Shown here: positions 1 to 7,960 of the stretch, piece by piece
Numbering within the stretch: position 1 is the stretch's first letter
Layout: each line of letters starts with the position of its first letter
DNA from: Halostella salina
GTDB lineage: Archaea > Halobacteriota > Halobacteria > Halobacteriales > Natronoarchaeaceae
Direction: 5' to 3'
DNA: 64,000 nucleotides
Assembly (NCBI RefSeq): GCF_003675855.1
Contig: NZ_RCIH01000006.1
Span: forward strand, 215,961-279,960
Translations under genes and position numbers: made by a program
The notes under the pieces: generated by a model
Told to the model about the DNA's origin: nothing
Databases searched by the model: none
The model's input: the letters and a program-made list of their open reading frames with translations, nothing else

Positions 1-261
1 GAGCGTCTCCGCCGCCTCCTCCAGCGGCACGGCCCGGAACCGCTGGGGGCTGGTGTGCTGGACCTCGACGAGGCCCTGTGCCTCCAGCACGCGGATCGCG
101 TCGTAGATGCGCGTCCGAGGCACCTCGACGACCTCGCTGAGCTGTTTCGCAGTCCCGGTCTCCATGCGCGACAGCCCGACGAAGCATTTCGCCTCGTACT
201 CCTTGAGACCGAGCTGCTGAAGGACGTCTATCGCTTCTTCCAAAGTGTTGTCTCGATTCAT
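1..261 (-). CDS. TrmB-family HTH transcriptional regulator (partial)
   Basis: Only the N-terminal 87 codons are present; the gene runs off the left edge. The protein opens MNRDNTLEEAIDVLQQLGLK, followed by an EYEAKCFVGL helix and a winged helix containing VPRTRIYDAIRVLEAQGL, the classic TrmB DNA-binding module. Family members sense sugars or other metabolites and repress or activate catabolic and gluconeogenic genes. The C-terminal sensor region lies outside the window, so the effector cannot be guessed. The ATG at 261 is the only good start. The 12 nt just upstream recur at 511-522 in the same intergenic region and may be an operator. Confidence 0.85.
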   Translation of the reverse strand, partial: MNRDNTLEEAIDVLQQLGLKEYEAKCFVGLSRMETGTAKQLSEVVEVPRTRIYDAIRVLEAQGLVEVQHTSPQRFRAVPLEEAAETL

Positions 262-642
262 GTGTCCCAACCTATAGCCGGGTGACCCCGGCAGTCCCCG
301 GACGTTCTCCCCCGAGTCAGATATGCGTTGTTACTGTCCGGGCAGGTACCATTCACGGGCGACAGGAACGCAACTATCCGGACTGCGGCCGCGTTCGGCG
401 GCGAGCCGTCGTCGGACACTGTATCTCGCCGACGAAGTCTGTTACTCACTTGATCACAAAATGGTTATACGGACGGGGAGTGAGTAGCTAACTGGCACGC
501 GGTCAGGAACTGTGTCCCAACCACCGATCCGCCGTGTGCCGACTCTGCCGCATTCCGCGGCGGAGTTTCGTACTGCGATCTCGTGATGTTATTCGGATAG
601 TAACAACAACGCTATTGTGGCGGTCGCCCCTGTCTGTACTGG
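262..642. other. Intergenic region, divergent promoters
   Basis: No convincing gene lies in this 381-bp gap between the TrmB-type regulator and the HalOD1 gene. It contains a TATA-like GGTTATACGG around 463-470, flanked by a 7-nt inverted pair (TACTCAC at 443-449, GTGAGTA at 480-486), and a 12-nt direct repeat with the sequence just before the TrmB start. Short open frames here have no protein-like composition. Confidence 0.5.
511..522. repeat. 12-nt direct repeat (second copy at 261-272)
   Basis: TGTGTCCCAACC occurs exactly at 261-272, touching the TrmB-type start codon, and again at 511-522. Two exact copies in one 380-bp intergenic region suggest paired binding sites for the adjacent regulator, although neither copy is palindromic. 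Confidence 0.35.
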
Positions 643-930
643 ATGAAAGATGGGAATCACCCTGTCGAAGACGAAACGGTTCGCCGGCAGTTCGAATGGT
701 CGGACACGAGTCCGTCCGTCGCGGTCGCCGAGACCGTCGCGCTCGCAGCCGACAGCGAGCCGACGCTGATCGATCCGCTGTTCGAGGAACTCGACCCGGG
801 GGCGCTCGACGCAGTCGTCCGATCGGACGGCGCGGCGGAGCCGACGGTGTCGTTTACGGTCTGTGAGTACGAAGTGACCGTCAGCAGTGACGGCGAGGTC
901 GTGGTGCGACCTGCGGAACGCAGCGCGTGA
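643..930 (+). CDS. HalOD1 output domain protein
   Basis: A 95-residue protein consisting almost wholly of the haloarchaeal HalOD1 output domain. It shows an SVAVAETVALAADSEPTLID helix, the EELDPGALDAVVRSDG segment and a C-terminal beta hairpin around VSFTVCEYEVTVSSDGEVVV. HalOD1 is found alone or at the end of response regulators and is thought to be a signalling output module, probably for interaction rather than catalysis. It stands alone, facing the convergent winged-helix gene 27 bp downstream. The precise role is unknown. Confidence 0.8.
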   Translation: MKDGNHPVEDETVRRQFEWSDTSPSVAVAETVALAADSEPTLIDPLFEELDPGALDAVVRSDGAAEPTVSFTVCEYEVTVSSDGEVVVRPAERSA

Positions 931-957
931 ACGACGGGCGAGGCAGTGCGGGCCGTG

Positions 958-1284
958 TCAGTCGTCGCTGGCCACGGTGTCGAGAAGCGATCCGAGCGAC
1001 GCTGCGGCCTGTTCGTCCGGCTGGTAGCTGACGAGCCGGGACTCCGGGTCGTACGCGACGATGTCGTGTTCCGCTAGCCTCGGCAGGTGTATGTGATGAA
1101 GTTCGACCGCGACGGACTCCCTGTCTTTCGCGTCCCCCGTCCCGGGCGGGGGCTTGTGGACGTTGTCGACGAGCTCCTCCAGCGACACCGGTCCGGTTGC
1201 CTCGTGGTGCAGGAAGTTGACCGTTTTCCGACGAGACTCGTCCGCCATCAGATCAAGGTGTGCGTCCCGCTGAGCGTCACTCAT
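958..1284 (-). CDS. DUF7344-like winged-helix regulator
   Basis: 108 residues. The pattern DESRRKTVNFLHHEATGPVS, then ELHHIHLPRLAEHDIVAYDP, is the haloarchaeal single-domain winged helix (DUF7344 type) in which one strand carries the LHHxHLPxL signature. These small proteins are presumed DNA-binding regulators with unknown ligands. The start at 1284 follows a TATA-like TGTAAAAA (minus strand, about 1326-1333) that overlaps a 5-bp inverted repeat, so autoregulation is plausible. A second protein with the same C-terminal module is encoded at 31764-32675. Confidence 0.75.
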   Translation of the reverse strand: MSDAQRDAHLDLMADESRRKTVNFLHHEATGPVSLEELVDNVHKPPPGTGDAKDRESVAVELHHIHLPRLAEHDIVAYDPESRLVSYQPDEQAAASLGSLLDTVASDD

Positions 1285-1322
1285 CGTGTGTGTTACTCCG
1301 GCCCACAGCCACTTTAGCGGTT

Positions 1323-1338
1323 GTAGTTTTTACACTAC
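1323..1338. promoter_or_regulatory. Inverted repeat over the 958-1284 promoter
   Basis: GTAGT-N6-ACTAC lies about 40-55 nt before the winged-helix start codon and overlaps its likely TATA element on the minus strand. It is a candidate autoregulatory operator, proposed from position and symmetry only. Confidence 0.35.
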
Positions 1339-1516
1339 CGGGAGTTTTGATGAACTGAGTTACAGTACTCGGCACGCCGTCGACGCGGGACCGCGTCAAA
1401 CCGGGGGCATCATAAGGACAGCGTCGTAACGGTCCAGTACCCGTGCTTTCGACCAACGCCCGCGAACCGCCGCGGGCCACGCGGCTTTCCTTCCCCGGAG
1501 ACGGGACCCGTAAACC

Positions 1517-2854
1517 ATGACCGGACATCACACAGCGGCAGGCAGTCCGTTCGCACCGCACACGCCCGAGGAGACCGAAGCGATGCTCTCGGCCGTCGGT
1601 GCCGACGACGAGGCGGACCTGTTCGACATTCCCGATTCGGTCCGTTTCGACGGCGAGTTCGGTATCGAAGCCCGGAGCGAGCGCGCGGTCAGGCGCGAAC
1701 TCCGCGAGACGCTCGGCGAGAACGACGACCTGACGGAGTTCCTCGGCCGGGGGCACTACGACCACTACGTGCCCTCGATCGTCGACCACCTCTCGCTGCG
1801 CTCGGAGTTTCTCACCTCGTACACGCAGTACCAGCCCGAGATCACCCAGGGGTTCCTGCAGGCGCTGTTCGAGTACCAGTCGATGCTGGTGGAGCTGACG
1901 GGCCTCGAGATCGCCAACTGCTCGATGTACGACGCCGCGACCGCGCTCGGCGAGGCGGCGACGCTGGCCGACCGCGTCCGCGCCACGAGCGGCCACCGCG
2001 TCCTCGTCCCCGAACTGCTTCGCGAGGAGCGCCGCGACGTGCTGGAGAACTACGTCGCCGGCACCGACCTCGTCGTCGAGACGGTGCCCGAGGACGACGG
2101 CAACGTGGATCTCGACGCGCTCGCCGACCGGGTCGACGCCGAGACGGTGATGGTGTACGCCGAGAATCCCACCGTCCGCGGCACGATCGAGGAGCGACTC
2201 GCCGAGATCGGCGACCTCGCGGACGCCAACGACGCGCTGTTCGTCCTCGGCACCGACCTCGTCGCACTCGGCCTGCTCCAGCGCCCGGCCGACGTGGACG
2301 CTGACGTGGTCGTCGGCGACGCCAGTCTCGGCCTCCCGACCAGCTACGGGATGGGGATGGGCCTCTTTGCTACCCGCGAGGAGTACGTCCGGCAGGTGCC
2401 GGGCCGTCTCGTCGGCGCGAGCGACGACGAAGCCGGCCGGCGGGCGTACACGCTCACGCTCCAGACCCGCGAGCAGCACATCCGCCGCGAGCGCGCGACG
2501 AGCAACATCTGTACGAACCAGGCGTGGGTCGCGCTCCGAACGGCGATCCACGTCGCCTCGCTCGGCCCGTCCGGGCTGGTCGACCTCGCTGAGACCTGCG
2601 TGACCGAGGCCCGCGACCTGGCCGAGGCGGTCGACGCCATCGACGGCGTTCGTGCACCCGTCCACGACCGCCATCACTTCCGCGAGTTCGTCGCCCACAC
2701 GGACCAGCCCGCGCCCGCGGTCGCCGCGGACCTCGAAGCCGAGGGCTACGCCGTTCACGCCGTCGACGACCACGAACTCCAGTTCTGTGTCACCGACGCG
2801 AACGCCGGGTCGACGGACGAGCTGGTCGCGGCCCTGACGGAGGTGGCCCGATGA
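1517..2854 (+). CDS. gcvPA: Glycine dehydrogenase (decarboxylating) subunit 1
   Basis: 445 residues, the N-terminal half of the split P-protein of the glycine cleavage system. With GcvPB it decarboxylates glycine and passes the aminomethyl group to lipoyl H-protein in the cytoplasm. Recognisable segments are [19 protein letters not shown] near the start, the [18 protein letters not shown] stretch, [20 protein letters not shown] and [20 protein letters not shown] near 320-340. The PLP lysine sits on the partner subunit, as usual for the two-gene form. The next gene is gcvPB. Genes for the T and H proteins are not adjacent. The stop codon overlaps the ATG of a 29-codon linking frame. Confidence 0.97.
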   Translation: MTGHHTAAGSPFAPHTPEETEAMLSAVGADDEADLFDIPDSVRFDGEFGIEARSERAVRRELRETLGENDDLTEFLGRGHYDHYVPSIVDHLSLRSEFLTSYTQYQPEITQGFLQALFEYQSMLVELTGLEIANCSMYDAATALGEAATLADRVRATSGHRVLVPELLREERRDVLENYVAGTDLVVETVPEDDGNVDLDALADRVDAETVMVYAENPTVRGTIEERLAEIGDLADANDALFVLGTDLVALGLLQRPADVDADVVVGDASLGLPTSYGMGMGLFATREEYVRQVPGRLVGASDDEAGRRAYTLTLQTREQHIRRERATSNICTNQAWVALRTAIHVASLGPSGLVDLAETCVTEARDLAEAVDAIDGVRAPVHDRHHFREFVAHTDQPAPAVAADLEAEGYAVHAVDDHELQFCVTDANAGSTDELVAALTEVAR

Positions 2855-2940
2855 CGCTCGCCTCGCTCCGCTCGGCGACCCACCGTGGGACGCGGAGCGC
2901 CCCACGAGCCTCATTCGGACCACGGGGGTGGTCCGAATGA
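2851..2940 (+). CDS. 29-codon linking frame between gcvPA and gcvPB (putative)
   Basis: An ATG at 2851 overlaps the gcvPA stop (ATGA), and the frame runs 29 codons without interruption to a TGA at 2938-2940 that overlaps the gcvPB ATG at 2937 (ATGA again). The predicted peptide starts [13 protein letters not shown] and ends GPRGWSE. It is basic and unlike haloarchaeal proteins, so a coding role for the peptide itself is doubtful. Its translation would carry ribosomes through two hairpins into the gcvPB start, which suggests a coupling device. The codon-perfect double overlap could still be chance. Confidence 0.35.
   Translation: MTLASLRSATHRGTRSAPRASFGPRGWSE
2864..2899 (+). promoter_or_regulatory. 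Hairpin in the gcvPA-gcvPB linker
   Basis: CGCTCCGC at 2864-2871 pairs with GCGGAGCG at 2892-2899, and the enclosed CCCACCGTGGG can form a smaller inner stem. Together with the next hairpin it fills nearly the whole 82-nt spacer. Confidence 0.5.
2911..2940 (+). promoter_or_regulatory. Perfect 13-bp hairpin covering the gcvPB start codon
   Basis: TCATTCGGACCAC (2911-2923) and GTGGTCCGAATGA (2928-2940) are exact reverse complements separated by GGGG. The gcvPB ATG at 2937-2939 lies inside the 3' arm, so in mRNA the start codon would be base-paired unless ribosomes or a factor open it. A translational control element is likely. Confidence 0.6.
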
Positions 2941-4361
2941 GATTCGACCAGGCTCGCTGGAGCGACGACGAGAGCGAGGGGTACGAACCCCTCCTCTCGG
3001 AGAAGGACGCGACCGAGGCGACCGTCGACGACTCGCCGCTTCCGGACGACCTCACGCGCGATTCGGTCGAACTCCCCGAACTCTCCGAACCGGAACTCGC
3101 CCGCCACTACACGCGCCTCTCGGAGATGAACTACGGCGTCGAGAGCGGGCCGTACCCGCTCGGCTCCTGTACGATGAAGTACAACCCCAAGTTCACCGAG
3201 GACGTGGCGGCGCTCCCCGACGCCGCGGTCCACCCCGACCGCTCCGAGGGGACGGTTCAGGGGTCGCTCGAACTCCTCCACGGGCTGCAGGACTACCTCG
3301 CCCGCATCGGCGGGATGGACGCCGTTACGCTCCAGCCGCCGGCCGGCGCGGCCGGGGAGTTCACCGGCATCCTGCTCGCCCAGGCGTACCACGAGGCCAA
3401 CGGCGAGGGGAGCCGCCACGAGGTGATCGTCCCCGAGAGCGCCCACGGCACCAACTTCGCCAGCGCCGCGCTGGGCGGCTACGACGTGGTCTCCCTCCCC
3501 GGCGGTGACGACGGACGGGTCGATCTGGACGCCCTCGAAGCCGCGCTCTCCGAGGACACCGCCGCGTTGATGCTGACGAACCCGAACACGCTCGGCCTCT
3601 TCGAGCGCGACATCGAGCAGATCGCCGAGATGGTCCACGACGTGGGCGGCCTGCTGTACTACGACGGCGCGAACCTCAACGCCCTGCTCGGCCGCGCACG
3701 GCCCGGCGACATGGGCTTCGACATCATGCACTACAACGTCCACAAGACGTTCGCCACGCCCCACGGCGGCGGGGGGCCCGGTGCCGGCCCGGTCGGCGTC
3801 GTCTCGGACCTCGAACCGTTCCTCCCGACGCCGCGAGTGCGGGAGACCGAGGACGACACCTACGAACTGTTCGAACCCGACGAGACGGTCGGCAAGGTCC
3901 ACGGCTACCAGGGCAACTGGCTCGTGCTGGTGAAGGCGTACGCCTACATCGCCCGTCTCGGCGACCCCGGCCTCCGCGACGCCAGCGCGAAGGCCGTGCT
4001 GAACGCCAACTACCTCGGGGAGCAGATCGACTACGAGGTGCCCTATGGCCCGTACCACCACGAGTTCGTCGCCAGCGCCGGCGACCAGGACGCCGCCGAC
4101 GTGGCAAAGCGCATGCTCGACTACGGGGTCCACCCCCCCACGACGAAGTGGCCGGAGATCGTCCCCGAGGCGCTGATGACCGAACCCACCGAGATCGAAA
4201 ACCGCGAGACGCTGGACCAGTTGGCCGCCGCGTTCGACGCCGTCGCGAGCGAGGACGACGACGCGCTCGACGCCGCCCCCGAACGAACGGCCGCGCGCCG
4301 GATCGACCAGACCTCGGCGGCCCGAAACCTGCGGCTCTCCTGGCAGTCCATCGAGGAGTAG
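2937..4361 (+). CDS. gcvPB: Glycine dehydrogenase (decarboxylating) subunit 2
   Basis: 474 residues, the PLP-binding C-terminal half of the split P-protein. The cofactor lysine is Lys270 in NVHKTFATPHGGGGPG. Other family segments are NYGVESGPYPLGSCTMKYNP near the start, PPAGAAGEFTGIL, and HGYQGNWLVLVKAYAYI. The ATG at 2937 is chosen because it gives the typical MRFDQARW opening; a GTG at 2928 in the same frame adds only three residues. The gene follows gcvPA by 82 bp, and its start is embedded in a strong hairpin. It forms the catalytic tetramer with GcvPA. Confidence 0.96.
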   Translation: MRFDQARWSDDESEGYEPLLSEKDATEATVDDSPLPDDLTRDSVELPELSEPELARHYTRLSEMNYGVESGPYPLGSCTMKYNPKFTEDVAALPDAAVHPDRSEGTVQGSLELLHGLQDYLARIGGMDAVTLQPPAGAAGEFTGILLAQAYHEANGEGSRHEVIVPESAHGTNFASAALGGYDVVSLPGGDDGRVDLDALEAALSEDTAALMLTNPNTLGLFERDIEQIAEMVHDVGGLLYYDGANLNALLGRARPGDMGFDIMHYNVHKTFATPHGGGGPGAGPVGVVSDLEPFLPTPRVRETEDDTYELFEPDETVGKVHGYQGNWLVLVKAYAYIARLGDPGLRDASAKAVLNANYLGEQIDYEVPYGPYHHEFVASAGDQDAADVAKRMLDYGVHPPTTKWPEIVPEALMTEPTEIENRETLDQLAAAFDAVASEDDDALDAAPERTAARRIDQTSAARNLRLSWQSIEE

Positions 4362-4398
4362 CCCCGCGGTTTTGGGCCTCCCTGCTCTACGTACGTCC

Positions 4399-4650
4399 GT
4401 GCCGGTAATCCATTTCGAAACAGCCGACTCGGCGGAGCGAACGCAGATCGGCGAGGGGATCGTGAAGTTCGCCGTCGCGGCTGGAAGACTGGAGACCGGG
4501 CAGGACCGCGGGAAGTACTTCCTCCTGCACGACGACGGCTGCGCCGTCGACGGCGACCCCATCGAGGCAGACGACTCGTTTTTCTTCGACACGGAGGCGG
4601 GCGACGTGCTCTGCGAGCGCCACGGCGGCGAACGCCGGGACGACGGGTAG
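4399..4650 (+). CDS. Small conserved hypothetical protein
   Basis: 83 residues from a GTG start. A TATA-like GTTTTGGG about 28 nt upstream fits a leaderless transcript. The sequence (VPVIHFETADSAER..., then GKYFLLHDDGCAVDGDP, then DSFFFDTEAGDVLCERH) looks like a small beta-rich protein with acidic haloarchaeal composition and two Cys that do not form a zinc motif. I do not recognise a family. It follows gcvPB by 37 bp but probably has its own promoter. Confidence 0.6.
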   Translation: MPVIHFETADSAERTQIGEGIVKFAVAAGRLETGQDRGKYFLLHDDGCAVDGDPIEADDSFFFDTEAGDVLCERHGGERRDDG

Positions 4651-5309
4651 CGCCGGTAGGTCGCGCGTTACCGACGGTGATGGCACAGAGAGGCGTCCAA
4701 GTCGCATACAGTACATTTGATATAGCTGTATATGATTTATTTGTCGACGGACAGTCGGCTATTTCTGCTGTAGACGACCGGAACGCCCTGAGACTGCCGA
4801 GGGTCACTCATCGGGACGAGCGAGAGTCCCGGACCCTACCCCTGGGGTTGTGTCGGGGAAACGGGGTCACGCGTGAGTGCCACTCTGTCGTTCAGTGATA
4901 CAGGACGGACAGCCGGAACGAGCGACCGGGTGCGATTCGTCGATACCGGTTCGTCGGCTTGTTGTGTCGGGGTACGGTGGTCGGTCGGAATGGATGACCG
5001 AGAACCGGGGGGATCTCCTCGCCGACGCGACCGTCTCCCTCTGACGGTTACCCGTCGCGTCGTTCGGCCGAAACGTAGTGTGGTCGTTGGAGGTGCACGT
5101 CCGAGGCGGCGATGTGGCTCTAGCAGCAGCGTCCAGCTGTCGGTGTGGTGCTACCAGCAGAAGTCTGCTCACCGGTCGCGCGCACGCACGATCGATGCAG
5201 GACCGGTAGTCCGCTCCACGTCGACGCCCACCCCGGGGCTCGCGAGGAGAGAGAACATGTAGCAGTCTGTGACGACGGCGGTCCGGGACCAGCCGGTCGG
5301 CTGTGAGCG
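4651..5309. other. Long intergenic region, no supported gene
   Basis: 659 bp without a convincing gene. It contains an AT-rich patch around 4705-4745 unlike its surroundings, and short frames on both strands whose translations are rich in Arg/Ser and lack the acidic bias seen in real proteins here. Possibly the remains of a lost gene. Confidence 0.5.
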
Positions 5310-5486
5310 TTACGCCTCGATGTCGGCGTCGCTGGAGTCGATGCCGTCGATCAGGAGGAACGCGTAGTCGCAGTCGGGACACCGCCACTTGACTTTCTCG
5401 CCGAGGTGGAGGTTGGTGCTGGCGGCGCGCCAGAACGTCCGTTCGTCCTCGCAGGATGGGCAGTAGTGGTCCAGTTCCTGAGCCAT
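5310..5486 (-). CDS. Small zinc-ribbon protein
   Basis: 58 residues with two CxxC knuckles, YCPSCEDERTFWRA and WRCPDCDYAF, spaced as in a zinc ribbon. The opening MAQELDHYCPSC fixes the ATG at 5486. Small haloarchaeal zinc-ribbon proteins of this kind are common, mostly uncharacterised, and probably involved in nucleic-acid or protein contacts. It stands alone. Confidence 0.75.
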   Translation of the reverse strand: MAQELDHYCPSCEDERTFWRAASTNLHLGEKVKWRCPDCDYAFLLIDGIDSSDADIEA

Positions 5487-5695
5487 GCGCGGCGCTACCG
5501 CCGGGATACAGTTGAACGTACTGGTTTTCCCGTGGCGACCGCCGGTTGGTACTGAACGGCAGAATCCGATGGCTGAGGCGGGTCGCGCGTCACAAGTAAA
5601 TCCTATACGACTATACGGAAACTCATCCCTTCGACACACGCTCGTTTGGGACGTTCGCGGTGGTAACTAAGTGCACCCCGTTCGTGGGTTGGCGC

Positions 5696-6229
5696 ATGAA
5701 GATCTACACCGGCCGCGGCGACGAGGGGATGACGGACCTGCGGGACATGTCCCGCGTCTCGAAGACGAGCGCCCGGATCGAGGCGTACGGGACGGTCGAC
5801 GAACTGAACGCGCTGATCGGCACCGTGGTTCCGACGGGGCACGACGACGTCGACGAGCAGCTGACCGGCGTCCAGAACCACCTCCACGTCGTGCAGGCCG
5901 ACCTGGCGAACCCGGATCCCGACGAGGACGACCCCGTGGTGCGCGAGGAGCACGTCGACCAGGTAGAGGCGTGGATCGACGGCTACGACGACGAACTGGA
6001 GCCGCTGGAGTCGTTCATCCTGCCCGGCGGGAGCGAGAAGGGGGCGCGGCTCCACCACGCGCGGACCGTGTGCCGCCGCGCGGAGCGCCGCGTCGTCGCG
6101 CTGGCCGGCGAGGAGCAGATCAACGACCTCGCGGTCGAGTACCTCAACCGGCTCTCGGACGGCCTGTTCACCTTCGCCCGCGTGGTCAATGAGCGCGAGG
6201 GCATCACTGCGGACAGCCCGACGTACTGA
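5696..6229 (+). CDS. pduO: Cob(I)alamin adenosyltransferase, PduO type
   Basis: 177 residues. It transfers the adenosyl group of ATP to cob(I)alamin, the last activation step for coenzyme B12. The ATP-binding N-terminus MKIYTGRGDEGMTDLRDMSR, the IEAYGTVDELNALIG helix and the late HHARTVCRRAERRVVALAGE motif are all family-specific. An in-frame start further upstream (5660) exists, but the family begins at MKIYT. Haloarchaea use adenosylcobalamin for ribonucleotide reductase and methylmalonyl-CoA mutase; a biotin-dependent acyl-CoA carboxylase subunit lies at 50148-51992. Confidence 0.93.
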   Translation: MKIYTGRGDEGMTDLRDMSRVSKTSARIEAYGTVDELNALIGTVVPTGHDDVDEQLTGVQNHLHVVQADLANPDPDEDDPVVREEHVDQVEAWIDGYDDELEPLESFILPGGSEKGARLHHARTVCRRAERRVVALAGEEQINDLAVEYLNRLSDGLFTFARVVNEREGITADSPTY

Positions 6230-6235
6230 GTGGGG

Positions 6236-7960
6236 TCACTCGTCGGGCGTCAGGCCGACCAGTTCCCGGTCGAACACGTCCGCGTAGCCGTTCGCCGTCA
6301 GCTTGAGCGAGGGGACGCCGAGGAAGGTGAGCGTCTGGACGGCGAGCGGCGGCCGCTCGATGTCGAAGCCGATGTCACGGAGTCCGGCGTTGACCGCGTC
6401 GAACCGGTCCGCAGTCTCGGGGACCGGGCGGTCCGACGCGACGCCGGCGACGCGGAGCGGCAGGTCCGCGACCACGTCACCGTTGCGGGCGACCGCCCAG
6501 CCGCCGCCCATCGCGGCGACGTGGCGGGCGGCCCGGGCCATCGCGTCGTCGTCGACGCCGACGACCGCGACGCCCGGCGCTTCCCAGGTGAGACTCGTCG
6601 CTGCGGCTCCCTCGTCCAGGCCGAGCCCGGTGATGAAGCCGGTAAAGGCGGCGTCCTCGTCGGGGCGGCGGTCCAGCAACGCGGCTTTCGCCACGTCGTC
6701 GTCCGGGGCCGCGGTCAGCGAGTCGCCGTCGGTGCCGGGCCGGACGGTCGTCGCGGTCGTGATCAGCCCGTGGCGGTAGTGGAGGGCGCGCACTGCGCCG
6801 TCCCGGGCGGCGCTCGCGGGGACGCGGAACGTTTCTGGTACCGGGTCGACGGCGACGGAGTCGTAGAACGCGTCGGGGTAGTCGTGCTCCCGCGGTTCGA
6901 CCGTCGCGCTCCCGTCGCGGACGACCACCCCGCCGCCGGCGACAACCGTGTCGACGGCGACGGATTCCGCCTCGTCGAGCACGACGATGTCGGCGACGTT
7001 GCCGGGTGCGATCGAGCCACGGTCGTCCAGGCCGAAGTGGCGGGCGGGCGCGAGCGTCGCCATCCGGATCGCCTCGGCGGGGTCGATGCCGTGGTCGACC
7101 ACGCGGCGGACCGCGCCGTCCATCGCCTCGCCGTCGGCCAGCGCCCCCGGCCAGACGCCGTCGGTCGACAGCGAGAGCGCGGCGTCGTGGCGGCGGGCGG
7201 CGTCGGCGATGGCCTCGCTGTCGTCCCGGACCGACCCGCTCCGGCCGACGGGGTGGATCCCGCGTTCGAGGCGGTCGGTTACCTCCTCGCCCGCGATGGC
7301 CTCGTGGTCGTTGTCGACGACGGTCGCGAAGGCGGTGAGCTTCTCGTCGGCGCAGCCCGCGCCGTGGCCGACGACGCGCTTGCCGCGCTCGTGGGCGCGG
7401 TCGTACAGTTCGTCGGCGGGCGACTCGCGGCCGACGACGTGCACCCAGTCGGACTCGCCGACGCCGACCACGCGGTCGTCGTCGAGCAGTTCGAGCAGGT
7501 CAGCCCGGGTGGCTTCGTCGGCCGGTTCACCGAACGTGTCGAAGAACGCGTGCGGCGGGACGGTCGGCCGGACGGCGAGCGGGAGGTCCGCCGCGGCGTC
7601 GAGCAGTTCCCGGACCCCGTCGGCACCGAACGCGCCGCCGACGGCGGACGCTTCGGTTACCACGGTCGTCGTTCCGCCCTCCAGAAGGCTCGAGTACGCC
7701 GTCTCGACGGTCTGGAACACGTCGGCGTGGGTGTGTGCGTCGACGAAGCCGGGGACGACGGCGCGACCGTCGGCATCGACGACCGTGGTATCGTCGCCGA
7801 CCACAGGGGTCGCGTCCTCGGGGACGGCGGCGACCCGGTCCCCGACGACCGCTACGTCGCGCTCGCGGAACTCGCCGAGGTCGGTCAGCAGGACGCGGCC
7901 GTTTTCGACGACCAGGTCCGCGGTGCCCGCGCCGAGCGCGACCGCCTGGGCCCGTCTCAT
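6236..7960 (-). CDS. Adenine deaminase-like amidohydrolase with altered motifs
   Basis: 574 residues, amidohydrolase superfamily, with an adenine-deaminase C-terminal domain (GFITGLGLDEGAAATSL through VQTLTFLGVPSLKLTANGYA). The metal site begins PGFVDAHTHADVF. The adenine deaminase hallmarks are changed: the Glu after the HxH pair is Asp, the DPHEIANV-type segment reads TEASAVGGAFG, and the HDSHN-type segment of the C-terminal domain reads LTWEAPG. GHGAGC and NDHEA are retained. It is probably a paralogue that deaminates or hydrolyses a different substrate, rather than true adenine deaminase. It overlaps the upstream MBL gene by 4 bp, so the two are one operon. Confidence 0.75.
   Translation of the reverse strand: MRRAQAVALGAGTADLVVENGRVLLTDLGEFRERDVAVVGDRVAAVPEDATPVVGDDTTVVDADGRAVVPGFVDAHTHADVFQTVETAYSSLLEGGTTTVVTEASAVGGAFGADGVRELLDAAADLPLAVRPTVPPHAFFDTFGEPADEATRADLLELLDDDRVVGVGESDWVHVVGRESPADELYDRAHERGKRVVGHGAGCADEKLTAFATVVDNDHEAIAGEEVTDRLERGIHPVGRSGSVRDDSEAIADAARRHDAALSLSTDGVWPGALADGEAMDGAVRRVVDHGIDPAEAIRMATLAPARHFGLDDRGSIAPGNVADIVVLDEAESVAVDTVVAGGGVVVRDGSATVEPREHDYPDAFYDSVAVDPVPETFRVPASAARDGAVRALHYRHGLITTATTVRPGTDGDSLTAAPDDDVAKAALLDRRPDEDAAFTGFITGLGLDEGAAATSLTWEAPGVAVVGVDDDAMARAARHVAAMGGGWAVARNGDVVADLPLRVAGVASDRPVPETADRFDAVNAGLRDIGFDIERPPLAVQTLTFLGVPSLKLTANGYADVFDRELVGLTPDE

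Noticed and set aside
1385..1516. Glycine riboswitch before gcvPA
   Set aside because: GC-rich local stems exist but none of the known glycine aptamer core sequences can be found.
1277..3055. 592-codon open frame on the minus strand opposite gcvPA, and a 600-codon one opposite gcvPB (2790-4592)
   Set aside because: Very long antisense frames are normal in G+C-rich haloarchaeal DNA. Their translations are rich in Arg, Val and Gly without motifs, and they oppose well-known genes.
4677..5262. Short frames in the 659-bp gap after the gcvPB-linked gene
   Set aside because: Translations are Arg/Ser-rich and lack start context and family resemblance; the gap is more likely non-coding or a remnant.
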